This document shows, in pieces, positions 1-12,559 of a stretch of 64,000 bases of DNA. The notes beneath the pieces were generated by a model that saw only the letters and a list, made by a program, of their open reading frames with translations, did no database searches and was not told the origin of the DNA. Origin of the DNA: Sepiola atlantica (taxonomy: Eukaryota; Mollusca; Cephalopoda; Sepiida; Sepiolidae); the NCBI GenBank assembly GCA_963556195.1, contig OY744519.1, positions 108,594,532-108,658,531 of the forward strand. Direction: 5' to 3'. The position numbers were made by a program, and so were the translations under genes. The number at the start of each line of letters is the position of its first letter. Positions within the stretch are counted from its first letter, which is position 1.

Positions 1-1639
1 TCTCTTACTTTTTACTTGATTATTGAAAAACATCAAATAATTCGAATAAAAAGAACGGATATTTTATAATTTAATTATTTTAGTGTACAATCATTTATAT
101 CGGTTTGAAACCGTCTAAATTAAACTTAAAACTTCTTTATGACCGTTTGGTACTAGAAAATCAGTCCACTGATGGTTACCCATGGTCTCGAATTCGGAAT
201 AGGGGCGTATGAGCGAGAAAATTCAATATTGCCTAATTTTTTTTTAACCCTAACATTATCTTACCTGTCGTTTGCCTTTTTACATTTTTCAAATCGTAAA
301 CTTCTTCGGCTATTTCCGGAACTAACTCAGGATTCTCCGTCAATACTCAAAACTGACTAAGTATTAAAATTCTCTGGATACCCATTCCTTACAAGTACCA
401 TTTTTTAAATTATTTTTTTTTAAATATTAATTCATAAAAAGGACAAACAAAAAGAATTCAAAAACTAGATTTTCAGTAAGAAAACCCTGGAGTAGTACCA
501 GAATATTTTTACTTTCAATTTTATATTTTCAAGTTTTTAATGTAAAAAAATGTTAGCTTATTTAAATCTAAAAATTAATATTTTAATTCTATTTTTATGA
601 ATGTATTTTCAAAGTTAAATTTAAAAATGAAGGTTTTATGAAGATATTCTAGAATTATTTTTAATTCAACCGATTTAAATCTCTCAAGGCGCTTCCAGTC
701 ACGACCATCGTAATGACGGTCGTGCTCCAGTTCCTATTTAGAATTTTAATCTCGTATTCTTTAAAACCAGGATTTTTTTTTATTAATTCATTTTTGTATC
801 ATGAAATCAAGCATGAAGTGTAAATTTGCTTGTCGGTGGAAAATAAAATATTGTTTATAAAACGTTTTGAATGATCAAATTTTTTGTTTAATCATTTTTT
901 AACTTTTGCCGCCCCCCCCCCCCATGCTGTCAACGGAAAAATAAAATGAGGGTAAATTTAGGTTATCCTACTAACGGTGCTTCCATACATAATGCGATAA
1001 ATTATGTGTATAAGCATTACGAATGGTATTATGTTGTTTTTTGTTAAATAATATTAACCGAGGAATCATTTCGAGTTAAAATCCAAGTAGTATTACGCAC
1101 GAAAACGTGTGAAAAGCACGATTGAAATCTTATGAACTATCGAAGAAATTCGTAAATAATCCCAAGTTCGTCCAATATGGCCGCTAAGTGTCACGTTTTA
1201 GATCGACCGGAATGTGTTGAACGGAAAACGAACCTTTCACAGAAAGCAATAAGAAATAAAGTTTACAAGTGTTAATAAAAAAAAATATTTAAATATTTTA
1301 AATAAAATAATATATAGGCCTATTTATAATTACATACGGCTTTACTTCGTTTCTCCAGGTCAACAATTTCGTTTTTCTATCGCATCGTTCGAGATTTTTT
1401 TCCCTTTTCTATTTTACTAATTAATAGTACATTGATTTTACTTTAAAAAAAAAAATAAAAAAAAAAAAAACCTTCCTACTATCATAATATGAACAAAAAT
1501 TAATAATAGTTTGTATCCCTGGGAATTTAAACTGCATTTTCTTTCTTGACTCGAAGCTTCTTTAGACATGTAAACTTATTTTACTATTTTTTTTTTTTTT
1601 TACTATTCCGTTAGTAGGATAACCTAAATTTATAGATTA

Positions 1640-1855
1640 ACATCCTCAGCTACCCCCCACGCCCAATTCAAATTAAAATGAGATATTTTTTTTTTAGACG
1701 ATTACATGTGAACACCCTCCAAAACAATTATTTTAGAATTTAGAATGGCGGCTCAGTTTTACATATAAATTTAACGTAAAAAGATCCCATTTCCGGATCA
1801 TTCTAACAGTTAACTTTCCTTTTTTTGCTATGGGAGATAAATTCTGTGCTGTTTT
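1640..1855 (+). repeat. Fragment of the TAGCAATACACAT TIR-element family
   Basis: It shares ordered blocks with 25100-25350 and 58200-58440: 'TAGATTAACA', a poly-T followed by an AGACGATTACATGTGAACACCC-type block (a near match), 'TTTAGAATTTAGA', and 'CTATGGGAGATAAAT'. It is truncated at both sides and has no coding capacity. Confidence 0.65.
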
Positions 1856-3078
1856 ATTTGATGGGGGGATAATTTTTGGTAAATGTTGAGATCGCCGTCG
1901 GGAACAGATTGCGATTTTTAAAAAAAGTGTTTATAGGCCATAAAAATGGGGAACTTCTGCACTTTACGTGTATTTGTTTTCATTTTAGAATTGTTAGTGT
2001 AAGGGACAGACTCCTTTTTTTTCACTTAACGGCAAGGGAGACCACCCGAATTTTTTATTTTCAAAATTAACTCGGGGATAAATAAGAATTAATGCAAATT
2101 AAAAAATTAATAGAACATTTGAGAAAATTAAAATTTGTGAAAATCAACAGTATTTTTTTTTTTTCAAAATTAAATGAAAACAGTCATTTTGTTTTGGGTA
2201 ACACATTTTTTCTTTTACACATCCAACAATTATGTACTAAAAGTGAAAAAAGAGGGTTGTGTGCCCCTTACACTACTGTAGCTCTTCTGAAATAAAAACA
2301 AATCAATTCGCCCCGTCCCTAAAGTACAGAAGTGTCAAATGGTTTTATGTGGGTTTTTTTTTTTTAATTATTACATGATGAACCATTTCGAGTTAAAATA
2401 AAGGTACTTATGCAGTTTACGAACTGCGTTTTCATCGGCAAATTTCGGCAGATTACGTAAACCACCGGAAGATGCCAATCGAAAACTTCGATTTTTTGTG
2501 TCGAAAACGCTGGCTAATGTTAAAACGTTAGGAACAGACATCTTATGTTAATTTCAACGAAAAAAAATTCAATGAAAAATTGGGAGAAAAAAATCTAAAT
2601 TTGTAAGAAATTTTCAAAATGTAGGAAAAAAATTTAAATCAAGGAACAAAACACTCATCGTATGTGGTAAGTTTCATGAATAAATATTTAGAAAAAATGG
2701 TGCAACAATTGATAGCAAACATTTTTTAATTTTTTTAGCAAATAATTTTTCGTTCTTGCCAATTCTTTTTAAACCCTACCGACTAGGTTATGGTTAGGTT
2801 AAGTACTGTTTCTTTTAGCAAATTATCTGTAGACTTAAGCACAGACAATGGAAAAGTAGAAGGTGTGAGAAAAATAAGTTAATCGACTTACATGTCATGG
2901 GGTTGCCAGTGATCAGAGACGGGCCGGGTGTTTTTGGCTTCTTCAAGTCAAAAGCGAAGAATGATTTAACTCTGTTTTTATACCTTTCCACCTGAGGAGA
3001 GTAATTTGCATATGAGTGATTACCTATTATTTAAGAGCATTTTCTTTCCTCTGGTGGATGTGGTCGGTTGTACGTTCT

Positions 3079-3123
3079 GGCAACAACAACAACAACAACA
3101 ACAATAATAATAATAATAATAAT
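3079..3123. repeat. Compound trinucleotide microsatellite
   Basis: (CAA)n followed directly by (TAA)n. On the minus strand it reads as a poly-Tyr/poly-Cys stretch in an otherwise unrecognised open frame, which I treat as an artefact. Confidence 0.85.
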
Positions 3124-3831
3124 ACGGCAAGAGTGTTCCTACATTCTTAGAAATCTTTTTGTTACTTGACTCCTGACAGAGTGGGGTCGCGACTTGCAAT
3201 ATTTCGCAACGTTTTGCACCCGACCCTATTCTGATCATACGGATACCCCTTGGCGTCGAATATATTTTCGACAAAGGGTTAGCGGACGTTGAAGGAAGCT
3301 GCTCGACAGGGTACACTTCAGCAATGTGCTCTAATATAGAGACGAAGGAATTGTTTCTGAATTTCTGTTTCCACATAAATGAGTAAATGCTAGCACAATC
3401 AACGTTTTCAACAAGATGACGCCATACTGCTCATGGAGACGTATTGTTTTTTGTATCACTCAAGACGAACAAAGTGTTAAAAATGTGTTTTTCCCTCTAT
3501 TACTATGTAGGACCTACATTTACGTAAACATCCGAAAAGTACCGACACCAAGTTGATTTTAGCATGTGTCCTAATCATCAATATTTTTTATAAATATTTT
3601 AATGTTTTAAAAAGTATCGTTTCCTTCATTTTTTTTTTTTTTTTTTTTAGCGTTGGTGTTAATGAATAGCATTTTTTTGTTTATTTACATTGTCTATTTC
3701 GAACCTTTATAAATTTGTGTGTTTTGCTTTCATTTCATTTTCATGCAGAAACACCACCACTAACCCTAAATCCAGGTTTCCATACAGAAAAAATATCTAA
3801 AATATACTAATTCTGGAAACAAAAATTGTGT

Positions 3832-3945
3832 ACTTCTTCAGATTAGGATCCGAGCTAACTTTGACCTCAACCCTGACCCCAACCGTAACCTTAACCGTAA
3901 CAACAGGGTCAAAGTTAGCTCAGGTCCTAATCTGGAGAAGCACTA
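3832..3945. repeat. Short foldback (about 40-base arms)
   Basis: The arm 3832-3872 (core GAGCTAACTTTGACC) is inverted at about 3906-3945 (core GGTCAAAGTTAGCTC). The loop is a CCCTGACCCCAACCGTAACC-type degenerate C-rich tract. No coding content. Confidence 0.75.
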
Positions 3946-4293
3946 AAAATTCTTTAGTTGAAATACATTATTTTAAGAGTAATCACATAGTTTCCCAACC
4001 AATGTAATTTTATCGGAAAGACAAATTGTTTTTTGTTTTTTTTTAGATTATGACATGCTAAATATTGGCGTTAAAATCAATTTAGTATTACCTATGAAAT
4101 GTGAGAATTCATTCTCACACAGAATGAGGGCTATAGGGAACCAAACGCAACCGTTAGAAGACACACCTGCCTTATTAGTTGAAACTCAGGTACTGTAGTT
4201 CCTTCTAGTAGAACGATGCGTTCTGTGTAGCCCAAAGCCTTTTAGGTTGGTTATCACGTAGTTGGAAGTTCTTGGAAAATTTGATGTTAATTA

Positions 4294-4687
4294 CATTCTA
4301 TGAAAAATGCCAGTATACTGAAATCATATGCCCTTTATAGGGTTAAGATGAGAATTCATATACACTAAATGTACAAAAGCATGGAAATTCCCAAATTTTT
4401 ATTGTCATTAATTAAGGGTATGACTACATATCAACCAAACCATTTCATTATCACATCACTACACTATAAATCTCTATGCATGAGTGGATGAAGTGTGTGA
4501 GGTGCACTGAAGAAAAATTCCTACCAGTAAAATACATAGCCCTGTTGTGCTCGCATACCCTTAATGACAATAAAAGTGTAAAAATTTGGGAATTCCCTTG
4601 CTTTTGTACATTTAGTGTATATGAATTTTCATCTTAACCCTATTAAAGGCATATGATTTCAGTATACTGGCAATTTTCATGGAATGT
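4294..4687. repeat. Nested foldback with about 138-base arms
   Basis: Arms 4294-4431 and about 4549-4687 are near-perfect reverse complements. They share GCCAGTATACTGAAATCATA, TACACTAAATGTACAAAAGC and TTAAGGGTATG. The spacer is about 117 bases. It looks like a MITE inserted in the larger 3974-6037 element. Confidence 0.8.
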
Positions 4688-4761
4688 CACTACTTTTGTA
4701 AAGGCTATGCCTCAATACAATGCCTTCTCATAACTGATATAGTTGGTAGTTTGACTAATCA

Positions 4762-5025
4762 AGGTATATGGTAAACTGAAATTAAAATGCCATTAACTAG
4801 ACATTAGAACCTCTATCTTTGCCAAAAATCAGCTGAATCCATCAAATGGTCGATAAGATATAGAATAAAGTGTATGAATACTGATCATTTTTAAGTTTTT
4901 TTGGAATTTTCTGGAAAACTAAGGTATATGGTAAACTGAAATTAAAATGCCATCAACTAGACCATAGAACCTCTATCTCTGCCAAAAATCAGCTGAATCC
5001 ATCAAATAGTTGATGAGATACAGGG
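4762..5025. repeat. Direct duplication of about 100 bases
   Basis: The block beginning AAGGTATATGGTAAACTGAA occurs at about 4764 and again at about 4921. Both copies run through GCCAAAAATCAGCTGAATCC with few differences. The spacing is about 157 bases. Confidence 0.8.
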
Positions 5026-5589
5026 TGGCACGTACGTACGTACAGATAACATGATTTCATGATTGAACTTTCTGGATCTCTGGGTTGCCTTGACTAATGA
5101 TGCTGAAATTCTACACACTTATAGAACCTATCAAATAAAAATTTTGTGCAAAGTTTTAACTAATTTGGTTTATTGGTTTTTGAGTTATGATTGATCAAAG
5201 AAATTAGATTTCCAGCATATGCCATTCTTGAGGTCTATTAAGGGATAGAGCACTCTCGCGCATCCCTTGATTCAGTTGTCACAAGGATATTGCATTGCTC
5301 GAATAGGTCAACTGAATGAAAAGATGCTTTTAAAGTTCATAGCAAAAATTCAATATTAAATCCATTGAGTTGATACGAGGTTGACCCTTCCCTCGCAAAA
5401 TCTCAACTGAAGAAAAAAGATTGTTGTCTGGGTGATCAAAAGAGGTGCTAAAATATATCCCTATGATCCTAATGGTCACCTCCTCCATTCGGTAAAAGGA
5501 GGGGGCGAGTGTTAAGATTTAATGGTGTGATTTTGAACAGAAATAAGAAAAAAAAACTTTTTAAATTGGCTGACACACAGTTCCTCCTA

Positions 5590-5867
5590 GCAAAATACAA
5601 AATGGCCGTTCCCTAAGCTAGTTGATCTAAAAAGTTGGAACAGAGAATGTTTAAGATGAAGCGAATAAAAGTTGGTTCTATTATTTTGTTATCCAATTTC
5701 AATATCTCAGAATCCCATTTCAATATTCCAGAATCCAATTTCAATAAATGCAAAAAATCTTATAACTCACTAAAAGAAGACTTTACTTCTTTTCGCTTCG
5801 TCTTAGCTATTCTCCGTTCCAACTTTTTAGATCAACTAGCTTAAGGAACAACCATCTTGTATTTTGC
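5590..5867. repeat. Nested foldback with about 75-base arms
   Basis: The left arm has CTAGTTGATCTAAAAAGTTG and the right arm its reverse complement, with flanking AAAATACAA and matching ends. The loop holds three imperfect copies of a CAATTTCAAT(A)-type motif. No coding signal. Confidence 0.75.
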
Positions 5868-6994
5868 CAAGTTTATCGGCTAATTTTAAGTGTTTTTTTT
5901 TTCCCCCCTATTTCATTAAATTGATTTTAACGCCAATACATTCAGCATGTCATAATCTTTAAAGAATTATAAAAAAAATGTATATCGTTTTTCTGATAAA
6001 TTTACATGGGTCAAGAAACTACGTGATTACCCTTTTAACTATTTTTAATATGTGTGTGCCAATCTTTGGAGAAAAAAATGAAGGAAATGCTACCATGAAA
6101 TATTTTGTATTTCCAAAATGGCCGTCATTTAAGAAATACTAGTGTTGGGACGATTAATCGGAAAAATCAGAACTTTTTAGTGTATCAGAATCGATAAAAT
6201 TTTAGCCTAATTCCAGATTCCAAATACGATTCTTTTAATTTAATTTTTTTTTTACTAAAAACACATTTTCTATTGATAAAATTATAAATATTTATTGATT
6301 TTAAACTACCAGTAAAACTAAGATTCATAGATTATAGTAACGAATTTAGGGAAAAATGGCACCGGAAAAATGTCCGGTTAAACATAGCACGAGTGGATAA
6401 ATAGGGAAAAATGGCACAAGTGAAAAATATAGACGAACATTATCAAAATGTTAGATACAATTAGAGTTGGGCGGTTTTGAAATTTTGGTTTCGGTATCGG
6501 TTTTGTTTTTTTTCCCTTAAAACCTCGGTTTACGGTTCGGTTTTTTTTTTTTTTTTAATTTTTACTATGGAAGCTATTCGTTCTCTTGTGTGATGATTAG
6601 TTATTATTCAACGTTTAGTTGAATTATGCCACTGTTTCGATAATTTTGTGACTGAATCATTCTCCATGATATGAATCATAAGTTTTAGGAAACGATTCCT
6701 GCGTTATTTTGCCGGTTCATGTATATTTAACTAAATTTTTAAACATACAGTGACGCCCGGCACAATAATTATTTACTAATGTAAAGGGATCGTTATTATG
6801 CCGGTTCATTTTTTTTTAAAAACCTAATTGTTATGGCCTTGCGAAAGAAAAGGTAATGAAATAAATAAGGGCAAATATTTAAAAACAATTTGTTTTCATC
6901 ATCAGTTGTGTCGGTTAAAGAAAAAAAAAAAAATCGACCTGCACTATTGTGTCAGTTAAAGAAATATCTGCTTTTAATACAAAAAACATTAAAA

Positions 6995-7205
6995 GTAAAA
7001 TAATTAAATGAACGGAAATATTAGAGACAATTAGATTATTTAGCCGGATTTCATTTGCTGTAAAGCATATCTGATGTAATTTCTTTACGAATTGCTGTTT
7101 GCAGACCGGAATATTGGGAACCCATTCGTACACAAGCATCTGAAATCCGGCTAAAGAATCTAATTGTCTCTAATATTTTCATTCATTCAATTAATTTTTA
7201 TTTTC
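6995..7205. repeat. Small foldback
   Basis: The arms contain AATATTAGAGACAATTAGAT near 7017 and its reverse complement near 7160, followed by matching GCCGGATTTCA blocks. The total length is about 210 bases, typical of a MITE. No target duplication was established. Confidence 0.7.
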
Positions 7206-7529
7206 AACTGCTACACATTTTAATCCAAGGTTGAATTGTTTTACAAACAAACATTGTGAAGCGGCAGCACTTTTTATACCCGTCACGGGAGCCGGAGATA
7301 CCACGGGCACCAGTAGGCGTGGCTCAAATGAACCAAACAATCGCAATCATTTTAAAATAGATATTTTACCTTTATTATTAAAAAAAATACTATTTTTCTT
7401 TTCGGTTTATTTTTATTTAGTTACTTTTCATAATATAATTAATGTTGATGAATTTTCCCAACATTACTAAGTCTGCTCTCGATTTAAGTAATTGAAATTA
7501 AGGAAAGTTATATATAAAGAAAAAATAAG

Positions 7530-7720
7530 CAACAAATAAATGTTACCAAAGGCAACATAAATTATTCTTCTACCTACCTGTATAAGTTTATTTGTTTATT
7601 TTATTATTTATTTTGATAAATGATTTTTTAAAATAAAAATAAATAATAAAATAAACAAATAAACTTATACAGGTAGGTAGAAGAATAATTTATGTTGCCT
7701 TTGGTAACATTTACTTGTTG
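7530..7720. repeat. Near-perfect palindrome (about 85-base arms)
   Basis: The arms contain TGTTACCAAAGGCAACATAA and its exact reverse complement, with the ACCTACCTGTATAAG block also mirrored. The spacer is only about 20 bases. It would extrude a long hairpin. Near-identity of the arms suggests recent origin or gene conversion. Confidence 0.88.
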
Positions 7721-8974
7721 AATTAACTTGTTAAAAATGGGCTTTATAAAGGAAAGATTTTAATGTAACATTCTGATTTTCTTTATGAAGAAAAACTTCG
7801 ATAATGTTAAAATATACAGAAAATCACTGGATTTAAACAGTTTCTATTTTAAAATGTTCTTTCAATGAAATCATAAAATAAGTCGTAATTTTGAAGAGTT
7901 CACTCCTAATCGAATCAACCGGAAGTAAAAATTAATTTTATCGTTATTTTAAAATATATTGTCGCTTAATAAAGTTTTAAATTATACAAAAAAATCAATC
8001 AGGCAAAGTTTAATTAAAAAAAAAACAATCAGGCAAAGTTTTAAATTATAAATAAAATTTCGTTTGATAAAGTTTTAAATAATACAAAAAAATTAATTTA
8101 AATAATAAAAAAAAAAAGTAATTTATAGTTAAATAAACACGAGCCGGCAAAATAACGTAAGACTCATTATTGTGCCGGGGTCACTCTATGTTTAACAATT
8201 TAGTTAAATATACATGAACCGGCAAAATAACGCAAGAATCGTTATTTTGCCGGGACCGGCAATATAGCCTATTCGTAAGTTTTAAGGTGTTGACTGTTGT
8301 AATCAAAGTTCTGATACCTTTTCAACAGTTAACTCGTTAAAACAGTGACCAAAGATTCATGAAAGATTTCTGAAGAATAAAACTGAGTTTGAATATACAT
8401 TCTATCTAATTCTTTAACCCATCAGAAGCTAAAATATAACTCAGAAATGCAAGAAATTAAAAAACGAAAATTTATTTAAACAAACAAAATAATTTTACAA
8501 ATAAAATTAAGCAAAAATGATGATGAAAATGAAATATTGTGAATCAAATAGATTTTCGACATCATACGGAACGCGTTTGATTTTTCTTTTTCATTTGAAA
8601 ATGCTATAAATACGATGTCATGTTGTCTGTCGTATTTCTCTTTTTTTCATTTGAAAATTCAAAATGTTAATGATAAACAAACTGTAAACAAAGATTTCTT
8701 CCTACAAATAAATTAAATGTTTTTATCATATATTTGTTCAATCTGTCCTCTTACTAATATAACATTTTTTGGTAATATTCAATTTTATTCAAATCGGAAA
8801 ATCTTTTCAACCGTGTTTTCTTTGTTTATGGTGGCTTACTGTAGTAAAAACACAATACCGAACGGTTACGGTTTTTAAAAAAACAAACCGATTCGGTATT
8901 CGGTATGGAGACGAAACCGAAAAACCGCGGTTTTTCGGTAAAACCGCGGTTTTTCGGTAAAACCACCCATCTCT

Positions 8975-9262
8975 AGATACAATACATAAAGGGAAAACAT
9001 TAAAAAGTTTTTCAAATTAAAAAGAAAATTATATCTGTTTTAAAGTAGATGAGGACTCTCAGCTAAATCCCCCCTCTTTCCCCTCCCCCCCCCCCCAAAA
9101 AAAAAATGAAAATCTACTGTTTTGGGCCATTAGGCGATTTAAGAATCGGAATCTGGAATTTAGCTTGGAATCGGGGAAGTATTGGAATACTTTTAAATGT
9201 AGGCATAATTTTCTTTTTAATTTGACAAAGTTCTTAATGTTTTCTCTTTATGTATTGTATCC
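8975..9262. repeat. Foldback inside the right flank of the nested palindrome
   Basis: The block TACAATACATAAAGGGAAAA near 8976 is mirrored near 9240-9262, and the TTTTCAAATTAAAAAGAAAA region near 9012 is mirrored near 9207-9235. A poly-C/poly-A tract sits in the loop. Confidence 0.65.
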
Positions 9263-9399
9263 AACATTTTGATAAACTCATTGTGAGATTTTCATCTATA
9301 TTTTTCCCTTGTGCCATTTATTTGGTGTCATTTTTTGTGGTGCAAATTTTTACCTAAATTCGTGAAATGCTGAAATGAAAACTTGCTAGGAAAAACATA

Positions 9400-10290
9400 G
9401 TCGCCTTCTTTACAAACAAGTAGCGAAGGAGAACTCAAGTTAATCATTTTCTAGTTAAGGACAGGAGACCTTTTTTTAAGTTAAATACAAAAAATAACGT
9501 TACCATCTCCCCTAACCAAGATATACATGCGACTGGGGACTGCTCATGAATTCAATATTTCCTAAAAACTTCCTCCTTTGGAGGAAGCTGACTCAACCCA
9601 CTCAGGGTGAACGCTGCACCAGGTACCAGTTCTTCAGACAGGAAATATGGTAACCTATAAAAAAGGGAGCCCGTGTTGAAATCCTGAAAATAGAGACAGC
9701 CAAGAACTGCCCATTATGAAGAGGATTAAACTATTCCCCAAAATAGTAAATGAGGAATTGCGAAAATGATGAGAATTAGGTGGTAAGGTTAAGACATTAA
9801 GTAAACTCCCAGGCTCACTGGTCCCATCTTGACTTTGGGTCCGTCTCGATATAAACATGAACTCTCTTCCTTTAGATGAACAAACAGACAGACACAGAGA
9901 AGAAAAGAGCTCTATTTGACGCCCTTAAGCTTAGCTTTGGATTTAATTTATCTCAAAGCTGACTATTACCAAACAAAGATAATTTTTAGTAAGAAAGAAC
10001 TTAACAGAAATTCTACCATCAACTTTGGTAGAAAATCAAATCGAAACTTTAGCTATTCACAGTGTGTACAATTGTTTCAAAGTTCTGTATATAAACCAAC
10101 TAACTTTTATATTATAACTGTTGAATTTTCTTTGATACTCGTTTGGTCCCAATAACAGACTCGCTGTCTTCCATAATCTAAGAACATAGCGTGGGTCAGG
10201 AGAATGCGCATTGCATGAATTACCAACAAGAATCAACGACGAAACAAAGCAACGACCAGTGAGGTAGCCGGAAGGGTTTACAATTGGTGC
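9400..10290 (+). mobile_element. Possible 5' LTR region with primer-binding-like site
   Basis: No gene is seen. The sequence near 10280-10300 (TTGGTGCCATGACCAGGATC) has the look of a primer-binding site placed just after an LTR, and gag/protease-like remains follow on the same strand. LTR limits could not be set because no second copy is visible. The open frames across 9655-10293 look like chance. Confidence 0.3.
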
Positions 10291-10734
10291 CATGACCAGG
10301 ATCGATCTTCTGGGCTACCAGCAAACCCAGGCAGAAGATAACAACTACCGCCAACCAACACAGATGTAGAAACTAGATTCAGCTGAAAAAATTCGACTAA
10401 CTAAATGAACAGACAGTACTTTGGGTCTGTTTGATCATTTAGTTATGAAATAGCATATTATCGAGCAGATGGGAGCAATCAATGGAGACAGGTAGGACAC
10501 ATTGTGGTTTCCCTAATTTTTTTACTCATTCATTTTATTTTTGCACACCTGCCAACAAATTGTGTTTTAAATTGTTTATACAATATTGCATGAAGTTGGA
10601 TTGCTAGTAAATACTGAATGAAGAGCTAGTCATGTTTATTGTTATTAAAGAATATATATAATAATGGGTGACACAAAGAAAACCTAGACAGAACAGAGAG
10701 GTGGGGTGGCTGGTATCACAACAAAAAAAAAAAT

Positions 10735-10866
10735 TTACCTCCTCTCCATGAGGTTAGACACAAGATCAGGTGCGGGTTTTGATGAAAGTGTTTCTGTGGC
10801 ACGAACTGGATCCAAACCCGGCACACCCAGGTCCTCAGTCCGCATCATTAACCACTGTGCCATGCC
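10735..10866 (-). repeat. tRNA-derived SINE fragment
   Basis: On the minus strand a tRNA-like head runs from 10866. It has an A-box-like TGGCACAGTGG (10862-10852) and a B-box-like GGTTTGGATCC (10818-10808), about 35-45 bases apart as in Pol III promoters. It ends in an A/T-rich tail near 10735. It is not an intact tRNA. Confidence 0.6.
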
Positions 10867-10869
10867 TTC

Positions 10870-12540
10870 AAAATTATTATGAAGGGACTTAATATCCCAG
10901 CTTACAGATGAACCTCTTAAAGTTGCAGTGATGGCTGAAGGCCATCCAGAATAAACAAATAATATTCAATTTAACAGACAGAGAACTAGCGTTAATGGCA
11001 TTCAATGTGGCCATATGATCTGTCTCGAGTTTAATAGGAAACCTAATTTTGGAAGGCTCAGGATTAACCTGGATAGAACTAAAAAGTCCAGTATGCAAAC
11101 AAACGTCTGCCAATAGAAGCGATATGGAGGGGCTAATGACAATAAAGCAAAAGGACAGAGAGATGTCCAGTGAGTTGGTGAAAAAAATGGCCAGATTGGT
11201 CCTTCTGGCATACTCTAGAAAACAAATTGTTTTATTTATGTGGAAACCCTCTGACAGAGACATCAGATTTGATGTTATTCGAGGGAGAGTCACTCATTTG
11301 ATGGAGGCTATGGATAGTACCAGGGAGAGTAAAAGCGTCTGAGAGAGAATTAGTAGGAGAAAAAGGTTAAGATCAACAGCTCAAGGGGAGAACAGATTAA
11401 TTAAGGGGAGAAGGGTTCCAGGTCCGAGAAATAGACTAGAAAATTATGGGGTGTGTACCGAGAACTGGGAGAAATAAGCAGACCCCCAACCAGAAGGTTT
11501 GATCTTTACAGAATGGGTTATACCGGGCCATACCAGGTAGCTACAGATTGGTTCTTGGACATGCAATTATGAGAGCCATTGGGTGAAGGACTGTCCGACT
11601 ACCCCTCCCCCAAGATTAGCAGGACCCAATTGTATGAATTGTAAAACATGAGGCCAAATGGTACCAATCCTCACTGAGAGAAAGATGAGATGACAGCTAT
11701 CTATCCTGATAGATTCTTACTCCCTACCCTCATGTCCAGATTGGCCCAGAGACAAAGAGAGTGAGACCATCGGCAAATAGGCCTAATATGAAAAGTAAGG
11801 AGTAGGGAAATATCAACGGCCTACCCAGTGGTCCCAATAAGGTGACAAAGGAATTTAAGTTACTGGATGTGTGGATGGACTGATCATTTTATTACCAGCT
11901 GCACTTGGTGAAAGTGCTGATACTGCCAGAGCCCACGACATGTTAAGAAGTATTTCCCCAGCAAGGTCAAAGAGGGTACACAAAAAAATGGCAGGGTGGG
12001 ATGGGAGGTGAGTGGGGTTTCTGCCTTATATTTCCCTGGTGGGAAGGAGAGGAATTGGGATGATAGATCCTGTTATCAGCTCCCATGTCTAGGGTGGCCC
12101 AATGGTTGGTAAGAAGTAACAACGGTTTGTCGTATGAAAAGAGAAATGCACAGATGTACTCGTTTTTGGCGGAGAAAAGATATCTCACTTGTATGATGAA
12201 GACCCTAATAGATACAAGAGGGTCTGTGTCTCTTATCAGAACAGCCAGATTCAGACTGAGGGAAAACTGATGGAGCTACACCTAGCAATTAGTCAAGCTG
12301 GTGGTGTAGAGATGAGGATCACAGCAATGATATGGCTAAATGTAGGAGTAAGGGGAGTTGAAAATTCCCACAAGTTATACGTGGCCTTTGATCTGTGCAG
12401 CAAATTGATCTTGGGTGAATATTCCAATCTATGATATTGACAGTAGGGATTGTCAAAGTATCCATAGGCCATGGAGCTAGTGAAGCACTGGCCGTGAGTG
12501 ATGATGAGAAAATAAAACTCCCACCCAGAACAGCCATTTC
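10870..12540 (+). pseudogene. LTR-retrotransposon gag/protease remnant
   Basis: The segment is broken by many stops and shifts. Visible pieces are a gag-like block around 10900-11340, half of a zinc knuckle (CMNC) near 11633, and a retropepsin-like motif LIDTRGSVSLIR near 12208. Farther on, near 12412, ILGE recalls the end of the gypsy protease. The motif DTG is disturbed to DTRG, so any protease would be inactive. Family assignment (Ty3/gypsy) is inference. Confidence 0.45.
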
Positions 12541-12559
12541 CTTATAAAAATAAATAACT

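Larger units (their letters stand above)
1..3800. other. AT-rich non-coding stretch
   Basis: I see no supportable gene here. It holds homopolymer runs (C at about 911-923, many A/T tracts), a 24-base inverted repeat at 953-976 and 1607-1630 (core AGGTTATCCTACTAACGG), a fragment of the TIR element family at about 1640-1855, and a (CAA)n(TAA)n microsatellite at about 3079-3123. The motif CATTTCGAGTTAAAAT appears near 1067 and again near 2385, which hints at two copies of one unnamed repeat. Confidence 0.6.
3974..6037. mobile_element. Foldback/TIR element with about 115-base terminal inverted repeats
   Basis: The left arm (3974-4087) contains AGTAATCACATAGTTTC, ATTATGACATGCT and TTGGCGTTAAAATCAATTTA. 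These recur as reverse complements, in mirrored order, at 5918-6037. No transposase reading frame is seen inside, so it is non-autonomous. It contains two further foldbacks (4294-4687 and 5590-5867) and a direct duplication. The mirrored order makes a mobile-element origin likely; the superfamily is unknown. Confidence 0.65.
6680..8255. mobile_element. Element with about 85-base TIRs
   Basis: The left TIR includes GCCGGTTCATGTATATTTAA and GCCCGGCACAATAAT. The right TIR carries the same blocks as reverse complement near 8165-8250. The interior is AT-rich and contains two smaller foldbacks. No transposase is seen. Confidence 0.7.
6150..9370. mobile_element. Concentric nest of inverted repeats
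   Basis: At least four inverted pairs lie inside one another. Outermost, 6340-6470 mirrors 9235-9365 (TATCAAAATGTT, TTTAGG, GGCACAAG). Next, 6470-6545 mirrors 8865-8965 (AAACCGxxxCGGTAT blocks). Then 6690-6775 mirrors 8155-8250 (see separate entry). At the core are the 6995-7205 and 7530-7720 foldbacks. The 6200 and 9140 segments also mirror each other (TTCCAGATTCC). No protein of a transposase is recognisable. The structure fits repeated insertion of foldback elements into each other. Confidence 0.6.

Noticed and set aside
3020..3376. 118-codon minus-strand frame with poly-Tyr and poly-Cys
   Set aside because: The runs come from the (CAA)n(TAA)n microsatellite read in reverse; no family motif.
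3860..3902. Telomere-like CCCTAACC-type tract
   Set aside because: Degenerate, short, and in the loop of a foldback; not a telomeric array.
11049..11342. Intact host gene for the 97-codon frame
   Set aside because: It is one open patch of a longer gag-like stretch that continues in other frames around it.
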